A stretch of DNA of 21,223 nucleotides from NCBI GenBank assembly GCA_023428085.1, contig JAEYZK010000162.1:1-21223 (forward strand). The letters run 5' to 3'. Shown here piece by piece: positions 13,392 to 20,776 of the stretch. Under the pieces are notes generated by a model. It was given only the letters and a program-made list of their open reading frames with translations. It was not told where the DNA came from and made no database searches. The position numbers and the translations under genes are program-made. The stretch is from Pseudomonadota bacterium. Lineage in GTDB: Bacteria; Myxococcota; Myxococcia; Myxococcales; Anaeromyxobacteraceae. Each line of letters opens with the position of its first letter. Position 1 is the stretch's first letter.

Positions 13392-14624
13392 ATGACCACG
13401 GCGATCACACGGGGACTGCGCCGGCGCTGGCTCGCCGTCGCGTGCCTGCTCGTCGCCGCCTGCGCCGGCGCGAAGGGGACCCTGGACCTCGAGGAGCCGG
13501 ACCGGGAGCCGGTCTCGGCCGGCGCGGTACGCCCGGACGAGAACCCGTTCGTCCACGCACGCGGACGCGACCTCGTGGACGATCAGGGCCGGCGTGTTCT
13601 CCTCCGGGGGGTCGCGTTCACCAACGACATCTGGCGTGCGGCGGTGGCGCCCGAGTCCCTGCACGCGGAAGCGGACTACCGCCGGCTCCGGGAAGCCGGC
13701 ATCAACTCGGTCCGCTTCTACCTGCACCACCGCTGGTTCGAGGGGAGCGGCGGCACCTGGGACGAGCGGGGGTTCGCGTGGCTCTCCCGGAACGTGGCGC
13801 GGGCCCGCGCGAACGGCATCGGCCTCATCCTCAACGTGCACGTGCCGCCCGGCGGTTTCCAGTCGCTCGGGGGCGGGCTGGCGCTCTGGAAGGAGGAGCG
13901 GCACCAGCGGCGGTTCGTGGCCCTGTGGCGGGAGCTCGCGCGCCGACTGGCGGACGAGCCGGCGGTGTTCGGATACGACCTCCTCAACGAGCCGGTGGTC
14001 ACCGCCTCGATCGACCAGTGGGAGCGGCTCGCGCGGCGCACGGTCGCCGCGATCCGGGAGGTGGACCGGCGTCACCTCGTCGTGATCGAGCGGGTCAACG
14101 CGGTCTATCCGGGCGGCTTCCTGCGCCCGCCCCGCGCCTCGGACTGGATGCCCGACCGGAACGGTGCGTTCAACTTCTTCCGCATCGATGACGGGAACGT
14201 GATGTACGAGTTCCACTACTACCAGCCGTTCGCGTTCACCCACCAGGGCGCCGAGTGGCTCCCGATGCTCCGCCTCCCGAGGACGGCGACGTACCCGGGG
14301 TCGTTCGCGGACTGGAACGGCGCGCTCACGACCTTCGATCGCGCCTACCATGAGCGGATGGTGGCGCGCCTGCTCGAGGTCCAGGCGGTCCTCGAAGCCC
14401 CGCTGTACCTGGGCGAGACCGGGGTGATCCGCGCCGGGTTCGAGCCTGGGAGGAACGGCGCCGGGTGGATGAAGGACGTCCTCGGACTCATGCTGGGAGC
14501 AGGGATCGGCGTGAGCTACCACTGCTACGAGGCGGAGACGGATCCGTTCGGGGTGAACGGACACGAGGCGGCCTGGAGCGCGCTCGCGGAGGCGTACCGT
14601 GAGCGCCGAGAAGCGCAGCGCTGA
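13392..14624 (+). CDS. Glycoside hydrolase family 5-type lipoprotein
   Basis: A 410-residue predicted lipoprotein. A basic N-terminus (RGLRRRW) and hydrophobic core lead to the lipobox VAAC with Cys24. The mature part begins like secreted GH5 enzymes (FVHARGRDLVDDQGRRVLLRG). The catalytic acid is Glu200 (DLLNEP) and the nucleophile Glu342 (PLYLGETG), with the substrate-cleft segment EFHYYQPFAFTHQG at 273-286. Cellulase, mannanase or glucosidase activity on beta-glycans is plausible; which one cannot be told. The start at 13392 is preferred over the ATG at 13386 because GGAGGAG (13379-13385) abuts 13386 but is six bases from 13392. It is divergent from the VWA gene and converges on the P450 gene at a strong hairpin. 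Confidence 0.88.
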   Translation: MTTAITRGLRRRWLAVACLLVAACAGAKGTLDLEEPDREPVSAGAVRPDENPFVHARGRDLVDDQGRRVLLRGVAFTNDIWRAAVAPESLHAEADYRRLREAGINSVRFYLHHRWFEGSGGTWDERGFAWLSRNVARARANGIGLILNVHVPPGGFQSLGGGLALWKEERHQRRFVALWRELARRLADEPAVFGYDLLNEPVVTASIDQWERLARRTVAAIREVDRRHLVVIERVNAVYPGGFLRPPRASDWMPDRNGAFNFFRIDDGNVMYEFHYYQPFAFTHQGAEWLPMLRLPRTATYPGSFADWNGALTTFDRAYHERMVARLLEVQAVLEAPLYLGETGVIRAGFEPGRNGAGWMKDVLGLMLGAGIGVSYHCYEAETDPFGVNGHEAAWSALAEAYRERREAQR

Positions 14625-14658
14625 ACGACTCCTCGGCACGCCCGCGTTCGGTCACCAC

Positions 14659-14679
14659 GCGGCGCGGAGCGCGCGCCGC
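14659..14679. terminator. GC-rich hairpin between convergent GH5 and P450 genes
   Basis: Perfect 8-bp stem GCGGCGCG (14659-14666) with CGCGCCGC (14672-14679) and loop GAGCG, in the 59-base gap between the two stop codons. It could act in both directions, but there is no T-tract. Confidence 0.45.
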
Positions 14680-14683
14680 CTCC

Positions 14684-16063
14684 TCAGGCGCGCGCCCCGG
14701 ACCGCGGGTGGAGCGTCATCCAGATCCCGCTCCGCGGCCGCAGGGTGACGCTCGTCTCCGCGTGCACGGGCCGGCCCGGCACGAGCGCGAGCCGGAAGCG
14801 GTCGGCGATCATCGCGAGGACCACCTGCATCTCCATGGTGGCGAACGCGTGCCCGATGCACATGCGCGGGCCGGCCGCGAACGGCACGTACGCGTGCCGC
14901 GGCCTGCCCGCGTCGGAGAGGAACCGATCGGGGTCGAACCGCTCCGGCTCCCTCCAGAAGCGCGGGTCGCGGTGCAGCGTCCAGGGGCAGACGGAGACGG
15001 CGGCGCCCGCGGGGATGCGCGTCGCGCCGAACGCGTCGGGCGCGATCGCCTCCCGGCCGAAGATCCACGCGGGCGGGTAGAGCCGCATCGCCTCCTGGTT
15101 GACGCGCGCGGCGAACCCGAGGCGGGGCAGGTCCTCCAGCCGCACGGCGCGACCTCCCAGGGCCGCCGCGCACTCGGCGTGCAGCCGCGCGTCCGCGTCG
15201 GGGTCCTGCGCCAGGAGGTAGAACGCCCAGGACAGCGCGTTGGCGGTGGTCTCGTGGCCGGCGAGGACCATCGTCATGACCTCGTCGCGGAGCTCCCGGT
15301 CGCCGAGCTTCGCGCCGCCCTCCTCGTCGCGCGCCGCCATGAGCATGCCCAGGAGGTCGGGGCGGGGCGGCTGCCCGCGGCGCGCGGAGATGATCTCGTT
15401 CACCAGCCCGTCGAGCACGCGGAGCGCCCGCCCGAACCGGAGGTTCCGCGGCGTGGGCACCCACGGCGGCACGTAGAGGAGCGCGTAGATCCGCTCGTTC
15501 GTGATCCGGAGGGCGGTGGTGAGCGCCCGCCCCGTCCGCGCCGCGCGCTCGAGCAGGTCGGAACCGAAGAGCGCGTGGCCCACCACGGTGAGCGTGAGGC
15601 GCATCACGTCCGCGGCGACGTCCACCGCCGCGCCGCGCGCCGCGGCCGCCGCCCAGCGATCGAGGAGCGCGCTCGTGTGGCGGGCCATCACGTCGACGAA
15701 GCCGGCGAGCCGCTCCTTGTGGAAGGCCGGCTGCGCCAGGCGGCGCTTCCGCTTCCAGTCCTCGCCCTCGCTGGTGAGGAGCCCGTCGCCGACGAGCGGC
15801 CGGAGCCGCTCGTAGAGGTAGCTCTTGCGGTAGTTGGCGTGGTTCTCGACCAGGACGTGCTGCACGTGGTCGGGGTGGTTGAGGAGGAAGACGTCGCGGC
15901 CGAGCCGCAGCCGCACGACGTCCCCGAGGCGCGCCGCGCGCGCCAGCAGGCCGAGCGCGTCGCGGCGGATCGCGGGCAGGTCGCCCAGCACCGGCCAGCC
16001 CCCCGGGACGACCGGCGGCTCGATCGGCTCCGGCATGCTCTCCATCCGCTCGGCGGTCCTCAT
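14684..16063 (-). CDS. Cytochrome P450
   Basis: A 459-residue soluble P450 monooxygenase. The heme-thiolate motif is FAAGPRMCIG with Cys402, the oxygen-activation motif in the I helix is AGHETT (268-273), and the K-helix pair is Glu324/Arg327 (EAMR). The WxxxR-like C-helix motif is around WKRKRR (103-108). There is no reductase domain or membrane anchor, so it needs separate ferredoxin and reductase partners. The sequence style (PVLGDL, GEDWKRKRRLAQPAFH) resembles fatty-acid or terpene hydroxylases related to CYP102, CYP110 and CYP4. The Shine-Dalgarno GGAGGG lies just before the ATG and could be masked by a hairpin. It follows the diiron gene in the same direction by 139 bases. Confidence 0.95.
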   Translation of the reverse strand: MRTAERMESMPEPIEPPVVPGGWPVLGDLPAIRRDALGLLARAARLGDVVRLRLGRDVFLLNHPDHVQHVLVENHANYRKSYLYERLRPLVGDGLLTSEGEDWKRKRRLAQPAFHKERLAGFVDVMARHTSALLDRWAAAAARGAAVDVAADVMRLTLTVVGHALFGSDLLERAARTGRALTTALRITNERIYALLYVPPWVPTPRNLRFGRALRVLDGLVNEIISARRGQPPRPDLLGMLMAARDEEGGAKLGDRELRDEVMTMVLAGHETTANALSWAFYLLAQDPDADARLHAECAAALGGRAVRLEDLPRLGFAARVNQEAMRLYPPAWIFGREAIAPDAFGATRIPAGAAVSVCPWTLHRDPRFWREPERFDPDRFLSDAGRPRHAYVPFAAGPRMCIGHAFATMEMQVVLAMIADRFRLALVPGRPVHAETSVTLRPRSGIWMTLHPRSGARA

Positions 16064-16069
16064 GATGCG

Positions 16070-16085
16070 CCCTCCGTGGGGAGGG
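16070..16085 (-). promoter_or_regulatory. Hairpin masking the P450 Shine-Dalgarno
   Basis: On the minus strand CCCTCC (16085-16080), loop CCAC and GGAGGG (16075-16070) form a 6-bp GC-rich hairpin. GGAGGG is the Shine-Dalgarno, six bases before the ATG at 16063. Confidence 0.45.
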
Positions 16086-16202
16086 AGTCATGGCGCAAGC
16101 GGCCGCCGCGCGCACGCCGGCGATCGGCGCCCGCCCTGACCGGGCCGTGGTGGCCCTCGAGGCGAGCCCGCCCGGCTCCCCTCCCGCGACCGACCGCGCG
16201 CT

Positions 16203-17063
16203 TCAGGCCTCGGACCGCGCCTGCTCCTCGCCGCCGCCGCGCCCGGTCAGGCTCCTGCGGTAGCGGCTCAGCGCTCGCACGTCGCGGACCTCCGCGCCGA
16301 ACAGGCTCGAGAGCGTGGCCAGGATGCGATCGATGACCCGCGCCTCGCACGCGGCGTCGAAGGCGATCTGCTCCTCGAGCCAGCGCTCCAGCCACCCCGG
16401 GTCCGGGAGGCGGCTCTGGACCGTATCCTGCGGATAGTGCGCCTTGGAGACGTGGAGGTTGGTGGGGTGGAGCGGCTTCCCGGCGCGGCTGCCGCTCGCC
16501 ATGAGCACGCCCACCTTGGCGAAGGCGGCCCGGGCCTCGGCCGGCGTCCGCTCCAGCGCGCGCGCCATGTACCGCCGGTACGCCCCCGCGTGGCGCCCCT
16601 CGTCGGCGGCGACGAGCTCGTAGATGCGCCGGATCACCGGCTCGGTGTGCCAGTCCGCGGCCTTGCGGTACCACTGCGTGAGCCGCACCTCGCCGCAGAA
16701 GTGCAGCATGAGCGTCTCGAGCGCCGGCGCGGGATCGAACTCGAAGCGCACCGCCGCGAGCTCGGCCTCGGTGGGGAGGAGGTCGGGGCGGAAGCGGCGC
16801 AGGTACTCCATGAGCACGAGGGCGTGCTTCTGCTCCTCGTAGAACCAGACCGACATGAACGCGGAGAAGTCGGTGTCGTGGCGGTTGTCCCGCAGGAACA
16901 TCTCGGTGGCGGGGAGCGCCGACCACTCGGTGATGGCGTTCATCTTGACGGTGAGCGCCTGCGCGTCGCTGAGGCGGGCCCCGTCGAACGCCTCCCACGG
17001 GATGTCGCTCGCGAGCGTCCAGCGGGCCTGCTCCAGGGTACGAAACAGCTCGGGGTAGATCAT
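16203..17063 (-). CDS. Ferritin-like diiron protein, acyl-ACP desaturase-like
   Basis: A 286-residue helical protein with the six carboxylate/histidine ligands of a diiron oxygenase: Glu46 (ITEWSA), Glu77-x-x-His80 (EEQKHA), Glu125 (CGEVRL) and Glu155-x-x-His158 (DEGRHAGAY). The spacing and the flanking sequences match the plant-type acyl-ACP desaturase (FA_desaturase_2) branch of the ferritin superfamily more than ferritins. That family inserts double bonds into acyl chains with O2, but the substrate here is unproven, and some relatives are N-oxygenases or unknown. It starts at 17063 with GAGG six bases upstream and a TAGATC hexamer about 30 bases upstream. It is the first of two oxygenase-type genes, the P450 being the second. 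Confidence 0.82.
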   Translation of the reverse strand: MIYPELFRTLEQARWTLASDIPWEAFDGARLSDAQALTVKMNAITEWSALPATEMFLRDNRHDTDFSAFMSVWFYEEQKHALVLMEYLRRFRPDLLPTEAELAAVRFEFDPAPALETLMLHFCGEVRLTQWYRKAADWHTEPVIRRIYELVAADEGRHAGAYRRYMARALERTPAEARAAFAKVGVLMASGSRAGKPLHPTNLHVSKAHYPQDTVQSRLPDPGWLERWLEEQIAFDAACEARVIDRILATLSSLFGAEVRDVRALSRYRRSLTGRGGGEEQARSEA

Positions 17064-17092
17064 TGCGTGCCTCGCGGTCGGGTGAAGCGGCT

Positions 17093-17098
17093 GATCTA
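17093..17098 (-). promoter_or_regulatory. -10-like element upstream of the diiron protein gene
   Basis: TAGATC on the minus strand lies 29 bases before the ATG at 17063, leaving room for a short leader with the GAGG ribosome binding site. Confidence 0.3.
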
Positions 17099-17115
17099 GG
17101 AGCCGGCTGTCACGG

Positions 17116-17138
17116 GGTGGTCATGGCGGGGGACCACC
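17116..17138 (-). terminator. Hairpin after the PAQR gene
   Basis: GGTGGTC (17116-17122) and GACCACC (17132-17138) form a perfect 7-bp stem with a 9-base loop, 30 bases downstream of the PAQR stop codon and before the promoter of the diiron gene. There is no T-tract. Confidence 0.35.
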
Positions 17139-17168
17139 AGTGGGGGGGCAAGCAACGGCTTACGACCC

Positions 17169-17822
17169 TCACCCGAGCGCGCGGATCGCGTCCCTGACCG
17201 CGAGGAAGTGGCAGACGGCGGCGCCGACCACCAGCGCGTGGAAGATCTCGTGGTACCCGAACACCCGCGGATACGGGTCCGGGCGGCGCAGCGCGTAGAC
17301 GATCGCACCGATGGTGTACACGAGACCGCCGGCCACCACGAGCACCACCGCCTGCGTCCCCAGCGCGGCCTGGAGGCGCGCCGTCGCGGGGATGAAGACC
17401 CACCCCAGCAGCACGTAGATCCCCGCCATCAGCGGCTTGGGTGGTGACTCCCACACGATCGTGAGGGCGATCCCGAGGAGGGCGCCGATCCAGACGATCC
17501 CGAGCAGCGCCCTTCCCAGCGCGCCGCCCACGGTCAGGCAGATCGGCGTGTAGGTCCCCGCAATGAGGAGGAAGATGGCCGAGTTGTCGAAGCGAGCCAG
17601 GATCCGTCGCGCCCGCTGCGACCACGTCGGCCGGTGGAACACCGCGCTGGTGAGGAACAGGCCGAAGAGGCTCGCCCCGTACGTCGCGGCGCCCACCTGC
17701 GCCTCCGTGCTCCGGGCGCTCGCCACGAGCGCCAGGGTGGCGGGCGCGGCGACGAAGGCGGCGATCTCGTGGGAGACGCCGCGCAGGAGCGGCTTGGTGC
17801 GGGGACCGGCTGGCTGGGACAC
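17169..17822 (-). CDS. trhA: PAQR / hemolysin III family membrane protein
   Basis: A 217-residue, seven-helix membrane protein of the hemolysin III branch of the PAQR family (TrhA, linked to membrane-fluidity homeostasis). The metal-site residues typical of PAQR proteins are in place: Ser59-x3-His63 (SAVFH), Asp79 (RFDNSAI) and His191-x3-His195 (GYHEIFHA), with His18 near the N-terminus. Adiponectin-receptor relatives act as ceramidases; activity in bacteria is not settled. The GTG at 17822 is chosen because GAGG lies seven bases upstream. A TTG at 17849 would add nine residues. It is divergent from the SDR gene across a gap with a direct repeat. Confidence 0.88.
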   Translation of the reverse strand: MSQPAGPRTKPLLRGVSHEIAAFVAAPATLALVASARSTEAQVGAATYGASLFGLFLTSAVFHRPTWSQRARRILARFDNSAIFLLIAGTYTPICLTVGGALGRALLGIVWIGALLGIALTIVWESPPKPLMAGIYVLLGWVFIPATARLQAALGTQAVVLVVAGGLVYTIGAIVYALRRPDPYPRVFGYHEIFHALVVGAAVCHFLAVRDAIRALG

Positions 17823-17865
17823 GGCGGGACCTCGGGGGTGGTGCTCCAACGAACATGGGTTCCCC

Positions 17866-17884
17866 GCGTCACGAGGGCGTCACG
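17866..17884. repeat. Direct repeat GCGTCACG, 11 bases apart
   Basis: GCGTCACG occurs at 17866-17873 and 17877-17884 in the gap between the divergent PAQR and SDR genes. The 11-base period puts both copies on the same helical face, as in some regulator sites. Confidence 0.4.
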
Positions 17885-17990
17885 GCGGGCGCCTCGCGGG
17901 TCGGGCATCGCCCTCGACGATCAGGTCGCGCACGCCCGGCGAGGGTGCAATGCTGTGTGTGTCGGACGGCCCACGGACACGGAGGAGCGC

Positions 17991-18725
17991 ATGAGCGGCA
18001 AGCTGAAGGGCAAGGTGGTCCTCGTCACCGGCGCCAGCGCCGGCATCGGGAGGGCGTGCGCGATGGCGCTGGCCGCGGAGGGCGCCGACCTGGTGCTGAC
18101 GGCGCGGCGGGCGGAGCGGCTCCAGGCGCTCGCCGCCGAGGTGGAGGGGCACGGCGCCCGCGCGGCCGTCGTCGTGGGCGACGCCCGCGAGGAGGAGACC
18201 GCCGTGCGAGCCGTCGCCGAGGCGAAGGACCGGTTCGGCCGGCTCGACGTGCTCGTCAACAACGCCGGCGTCGGGAACTACAAGGACCTCGTCGACACGA
18301 GCGCAGCCGACTACGACGAGATGTTCGACAGCAACGTCCGCTCCACGTTCCTCTTCACCCGCCACGCCGCGCCGGTGATGATCGCGCAGAAGAGCGGCAC
18401 CATCCTCATGGTCTCCTCGATGGCCGGCAAGTACGGCTTCGCGGGCGAGGCGGTCTACTGCGGCACCAAGTTCGCCCAGGTCGGGATGGCGCAGGCGCTC
18501 GACAAGGAGCTCCGGCCCCACGGCATCAAGGTCGGGGCGATCTGCCCGGGGGGCGTGAAGACCGAGTTCGCCATCGGCAAGGGGCGCACCGAGGCGGGCG
18601 TGGCGAGCTCCGCGATGCTCGAGCCGGAGGACGTCGCCGCCGCGGTGCTGCTCGCCTGCACCCAGTCGCCCGGCGCGCGGATCATCGAGATCCAGCTGCG
18701 GACCATGTCGGAGCCGCTCGCGTGA
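17991..18725 (+). CDS. Short-chain dehydrogenase/reductase
   Basis: A 244-residue classical SDR that oxidises or reduces an alcohol/carbonyl with NAD(P). The cofactor motif TGASAGIG is at 13-20, NNAG at 90-93, and the catalytic residues are Asn115, Ser143, Tyr156 and Lys160 (YCGTK). Arg39 and Arg40 after the second strand suggest NADP(H) preference. The segment ICPGGVKTEF and the short C-terminus fit 3-oxoacyl-ACP reductase-like SDRs of broad or unknown substrate. The ATG at 17991 has a strong GGAGGAG Shine-Dalgarno four bases upstream. A compact hairpin follows the stop codon. Confidence 0.93.
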   Translation: MSGKLKGKVVLVTGASAGIGRACAMALAAEGADLVLTARRAERLQALAAEVEGHGARAAVVVGDAREEETAVRAVAEAKDRFGRLDVLVNNAGVGNYKDLVDTSAADYDEMFDSNVRSTFLFTRHAAPVMIAQKSGTILMVSSMAGKYGFAGEAVYCGTKFAQVGMAQALDKELRPHGIKVGAICPGGVKTEFAIGKGRTEAGVASSAMLEPEDVAAAVLLACTQSPGARIIEIQLRTMSEPLA

Positions 18726-18742
18726 CGGCTCCGCCGGAGCCG
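18726..18742. terminator. Hairpin between convergent SDR and Fe-S protein genes
   Basis: CGGCTCC (18726-18732), loop GCC and GGAGCCG (18736-18742) form a perfect 7-bp stem beginning at the SDR stop codon and ending seven bases before the Fe-S gene's stop. Only a weak pyrimidine run follows. Confidence 0.5.
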
Positions 18743-18749
18743 CTCGCCT

Positions 18750-19502
18750 TCACCCCCGCACCACCCCATCCACCCCCACGACGACCTCGCGCACCAGCAC
18801 CTCGCGCCCCGCGCGCGCCGCCGCGTGCTGCGCCGCCGCGGTGATCCCGGCGCAGCACGGGACCTCCATGCGCGCGACGGTCACGCGGGCGGGACCGTCC
18901 GGGCGCCCGAGGATCGCGGTGAGCTTGTCGGCGTACGCCGGGAGGTCGTCGAGCTTCGGGCACCCGACCACGACGGCGCGGCCGGAGAGGAGGTCGGCGT
19001 GGAACGACGGGTACGCGAACGGCACGCAATCGGCCGCGACGAGCAGGTCGGCGCCGGCGAGGAACCTCGCGCCGACGGGGACGAGGCGGAGCTGGACGGG
19101 CCAGTGGGCGAGGGCGCCGGCGCTGGCTCCGGGTCCCGCGCGCGCAGCGGGGCCGGCGGGCTCGGAGACGACCGCGAGGCCCCGGCGCGGCAGCGTCCGC
19201 GGCGCGGCCCCCGGGCAGGCGGAGGGCGCGGCGGGCCGGTCGTGCGGCGCCGGGGCGCGGCCCAGGTGATGGGCCACGGCCCCCTCGTCGAACGCCTCCG
19301 CCTCGCGCTCCTCGATCGAGATCGCGCCCCGCGGGCACTCGCCCAGGCACGCGCCGAGGCCGTCGCACAGGACGTCCGACGCGAGGCGCGCCTTCCCGCC
19401 CACGACGGCGATCGCGCCCTCGGCGCACGACGGCACGCAGTCGCCGCACCCGTCGCAGCGCGCCTCGTCGATCTGGACGATCTTCCGGATCTGCTTCGCC
19501 AT
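18750..19502 (-). CDS. Ferredoxin-like 4Fe-4S protein with Cys-containing C-terminal domain
   Basis: A 250-residue cytoplasmic iron-sulfur protein. The N-terminal ferredoxin domain has one complete cluster motif (Cys16, 19, 22, 26). A second motif has Leu49 in place of the second cysteine (Cys46, 52, 56; CDGLGACLGECP), so the second cluster may be 3Fe-4S or use another ligand. A Pro/Ala-rich linker (about 80-130) joins a C-terminal alpha/beta domain with further cysteines (AADCVPFAYPSFH, VGCPKLDD, EVPCCAG). I recall this architecture from anaerobic bacteria, but its function is unknown; electron transfer or sensing is likely. The start at 19502 has GGGAG upstream. It follows the AlkC-like gene by 37 bases. 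Confidence 0.83.
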   Translation of the reverse strand: MAKQIRKIVQIDEARCDGCGDCVPSCAEGAIAVVGGKARLASDVLCDGLGACLGECPRGAISIEEREAEAFDEGAVAHHLGRAPAPHDRPAAPSACPGAAPRTLPRRGLAVVSEPAGPAARAGPGASAGALAHWPVQLRLVPVGARFLAGADLLVAADCVPFAYPSFHADLLSGRAVVVGCPKLDDLPAYADKLTAILGRPDGPARVTVARMEVPCCAGITAAAQHAAARAGREVLVREVVVGVDGVVRG

Positions 19503-19539
19503 CCGCGGCTCCCGCCGGCCGGCGCGGCCGGTCCCAGCC

Positions 19540-20697
19540 TTATGGCACGCCCCGCCCGCGCCGGGACAGTGAGCGGGCGTTTACCGGGCGATCGCCCGGC
19601 GCTGCCCGCGCGTCGACGAGCGCAAACGCCACCGTCCGGACCCGCGCGCCGTTGACGCAGAGGGTGAGCGCGTGCGGGCCGCGGTGGTGCTTGCGGGTCG
19701 AGCGGTCGCGGAAGTCGAGCCGGCGGACGAGCTCCAGCTCCTGCCCCGGCGCGAGCGCGGCCTCGGCGATGCGGAACACCTTCCTCGACGTCCGACCGCG
19801 GGGCCGCGCGTACGCGAGCTCGTACTCGAGCCGCACCGTCTCCGGGCGGCGCCCCGCGGCGCGCAGCGCGACCCGGAGCTCCGCGCGGCCGCCGAGCGGT
19901 ACGCGCCGGGGCCGGAGCTCGACCGCGACGATCTCGACCCGGGCCTTCCTGCCGAAGCCGAACAGCGCCAGCGCGCGCGCGTTCCCCGCCTTGAGCGGAC
20001 CGCGCAGCGCGTGGCGGAGGAGCGGAGCGCGCGCCGGCGACTCCGCGAGCCACCGCGCGGCGACGTCGAGCGCGAGGTCGAGGTGGTCCTTCGCGATGTC
20101 GCCGAGGTTGTTGGCGACGCTCCGGCGGACGTACGCGCTGGGGTCGTCCCGGAGCCGCTCGAGGATCGGGAGGATCGGCGCGGGATCGCGCTGGAGCGCG
20201 GGCAGGCGGCGGCCCCACGGCAGGCGCGGCCGGCAGCCCTCGCTCGCGAGCCGCCGCACGTGCTCGTCCGGGCTCTCCGTCCAGGCGAGCATCCGCGCCA
20301 GCGTCCGCTCCGGTTCCCGCTCGAGGAACGGCCGGATCGCGAACTCCGCCGAGCTGCGGGTGAGGCGCTCGAGCGCCGGGAGGGAGGCCCCGGGATCGCC
20401 CGTCCCGAACCGCTCGACGAAGTCCGCGAAGACGAGGTGATCGAACCCCGTGAACTGCCCCTCCACCGCGAGCACGATCCGGAGCGCGGCGCGGTAGTCG
20501 GCGGGGAGCGTCCGGCCGAGCGCGTCGGCGGCGTGGTGCATCCGATCCTTCAGCTCGAGCGCCGGCCAGCGCGCGCCGTCGAACACGAGCCCGAGGAACC
20601 GGGCGGCGTCGAACTCCGGGTGGACCCCCGCGAGCGCGGCGGCGAGGCGCTCGAAGAACGGCCGCTGGAAGAACCGGTCCTTGAGGCGGGTGGCCAT
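19540..20697 (-). CDS. DNA alkylation repair protein, AlkC-like
   Basis: A 385-residue protein with an N-terminal helical HEAT-like repeat domain (about 1-245) and a C-terminal beta-rich segment (about 252-362) that fits the Ig-like domain of AlkC. AlkC proteins are DNA glycosylases for N3-alkylated bases. Family landmarks are RRLASEGCRPRLPW (148-161) and VRRSVANNLGDIAKDH (190-205), plus KHHRGPHALTLCVNGAR near 336-352 in the Ig-like part. The ATG at 20697 lies six bases after a -10-like TACACT with no Shine-Dalgarno. The frame is open further upstream, but that part is unlike the family. It is distinct from the AlkD-like gene at 7296-8045. Confidence 0.9.
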   Translation of the reverse strand: MATRLKDRFFQRPFFERLAAALAGVHPEFDAARFLGLVFDGARWPALELKDRMHHAADALGRTLPADYRAALRIVLAVEGQFTGFDHLVFADFVERFGTGDPGASLPALERLTRSSAEFAIRPFLEREPERTLARMLAWTESPDEHVRRLASEGCRPRLPWGRRLPALQRDPAPILPILERLRDDPSAYVRRSVANNLGDIAKDHLDLALDVAARWLAESPARAPLLRHALRGPLKAGNARALALFGFGRKARVEIVAVELRPRRVPLGGRAELRVALRAAGRRPETVRLEYELAYARPRGRTSRKVFRIAEAALAPGQELELVRRLDFRDRSTRKHHRGPHALTLCVNGARVRTVAFALVDARAAPGDRPVNARSLSRRGRGVP

Positions 20698-20703
20698 GCG
20701 CGG

Positions 20704-20709
20704 AGTGTA
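20704..20709 (-). promoter_or_regulatory. -10-like element, leaderless arrangement, AlkC-like gene
   Basis: TACACT on the minus strand ends six bases before the ATG at 20697. This is the same spacing as at the DUF2461 and histidine phosphatase genes. Confidence 0.5.
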
Positions 20710-20745
20710 CCCGGCGCGCGGGCCCGTGCAGAGCACCTGAGCGGT

Positions 20746-20774
20746 GCGCGCCGGGCGCCGCCCGGGCGGCGCGC
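20746..20774 (-). terminator. Hairpin just after the stop of the right-edge gene
   Basis: GCGCGCCG (20746-20753) and CGGCGCGC (20767-20774) form a perfect 8-bp stem with a 13-base GC-rich loop, two bases downstream of the TGA at 20777-20779. It is followed, on the minus strand, by the AlkC-like promoter. Confidence 0.45.
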
Positions 20775-20776
20775 CC

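Noticed and set aside
7296..20697. DNA-repair island formed by the AlkD-like and AlkC-like genes
   Set aside because: They are about 11.5 kb apart, on separate transcripts, with unrelated genes between.
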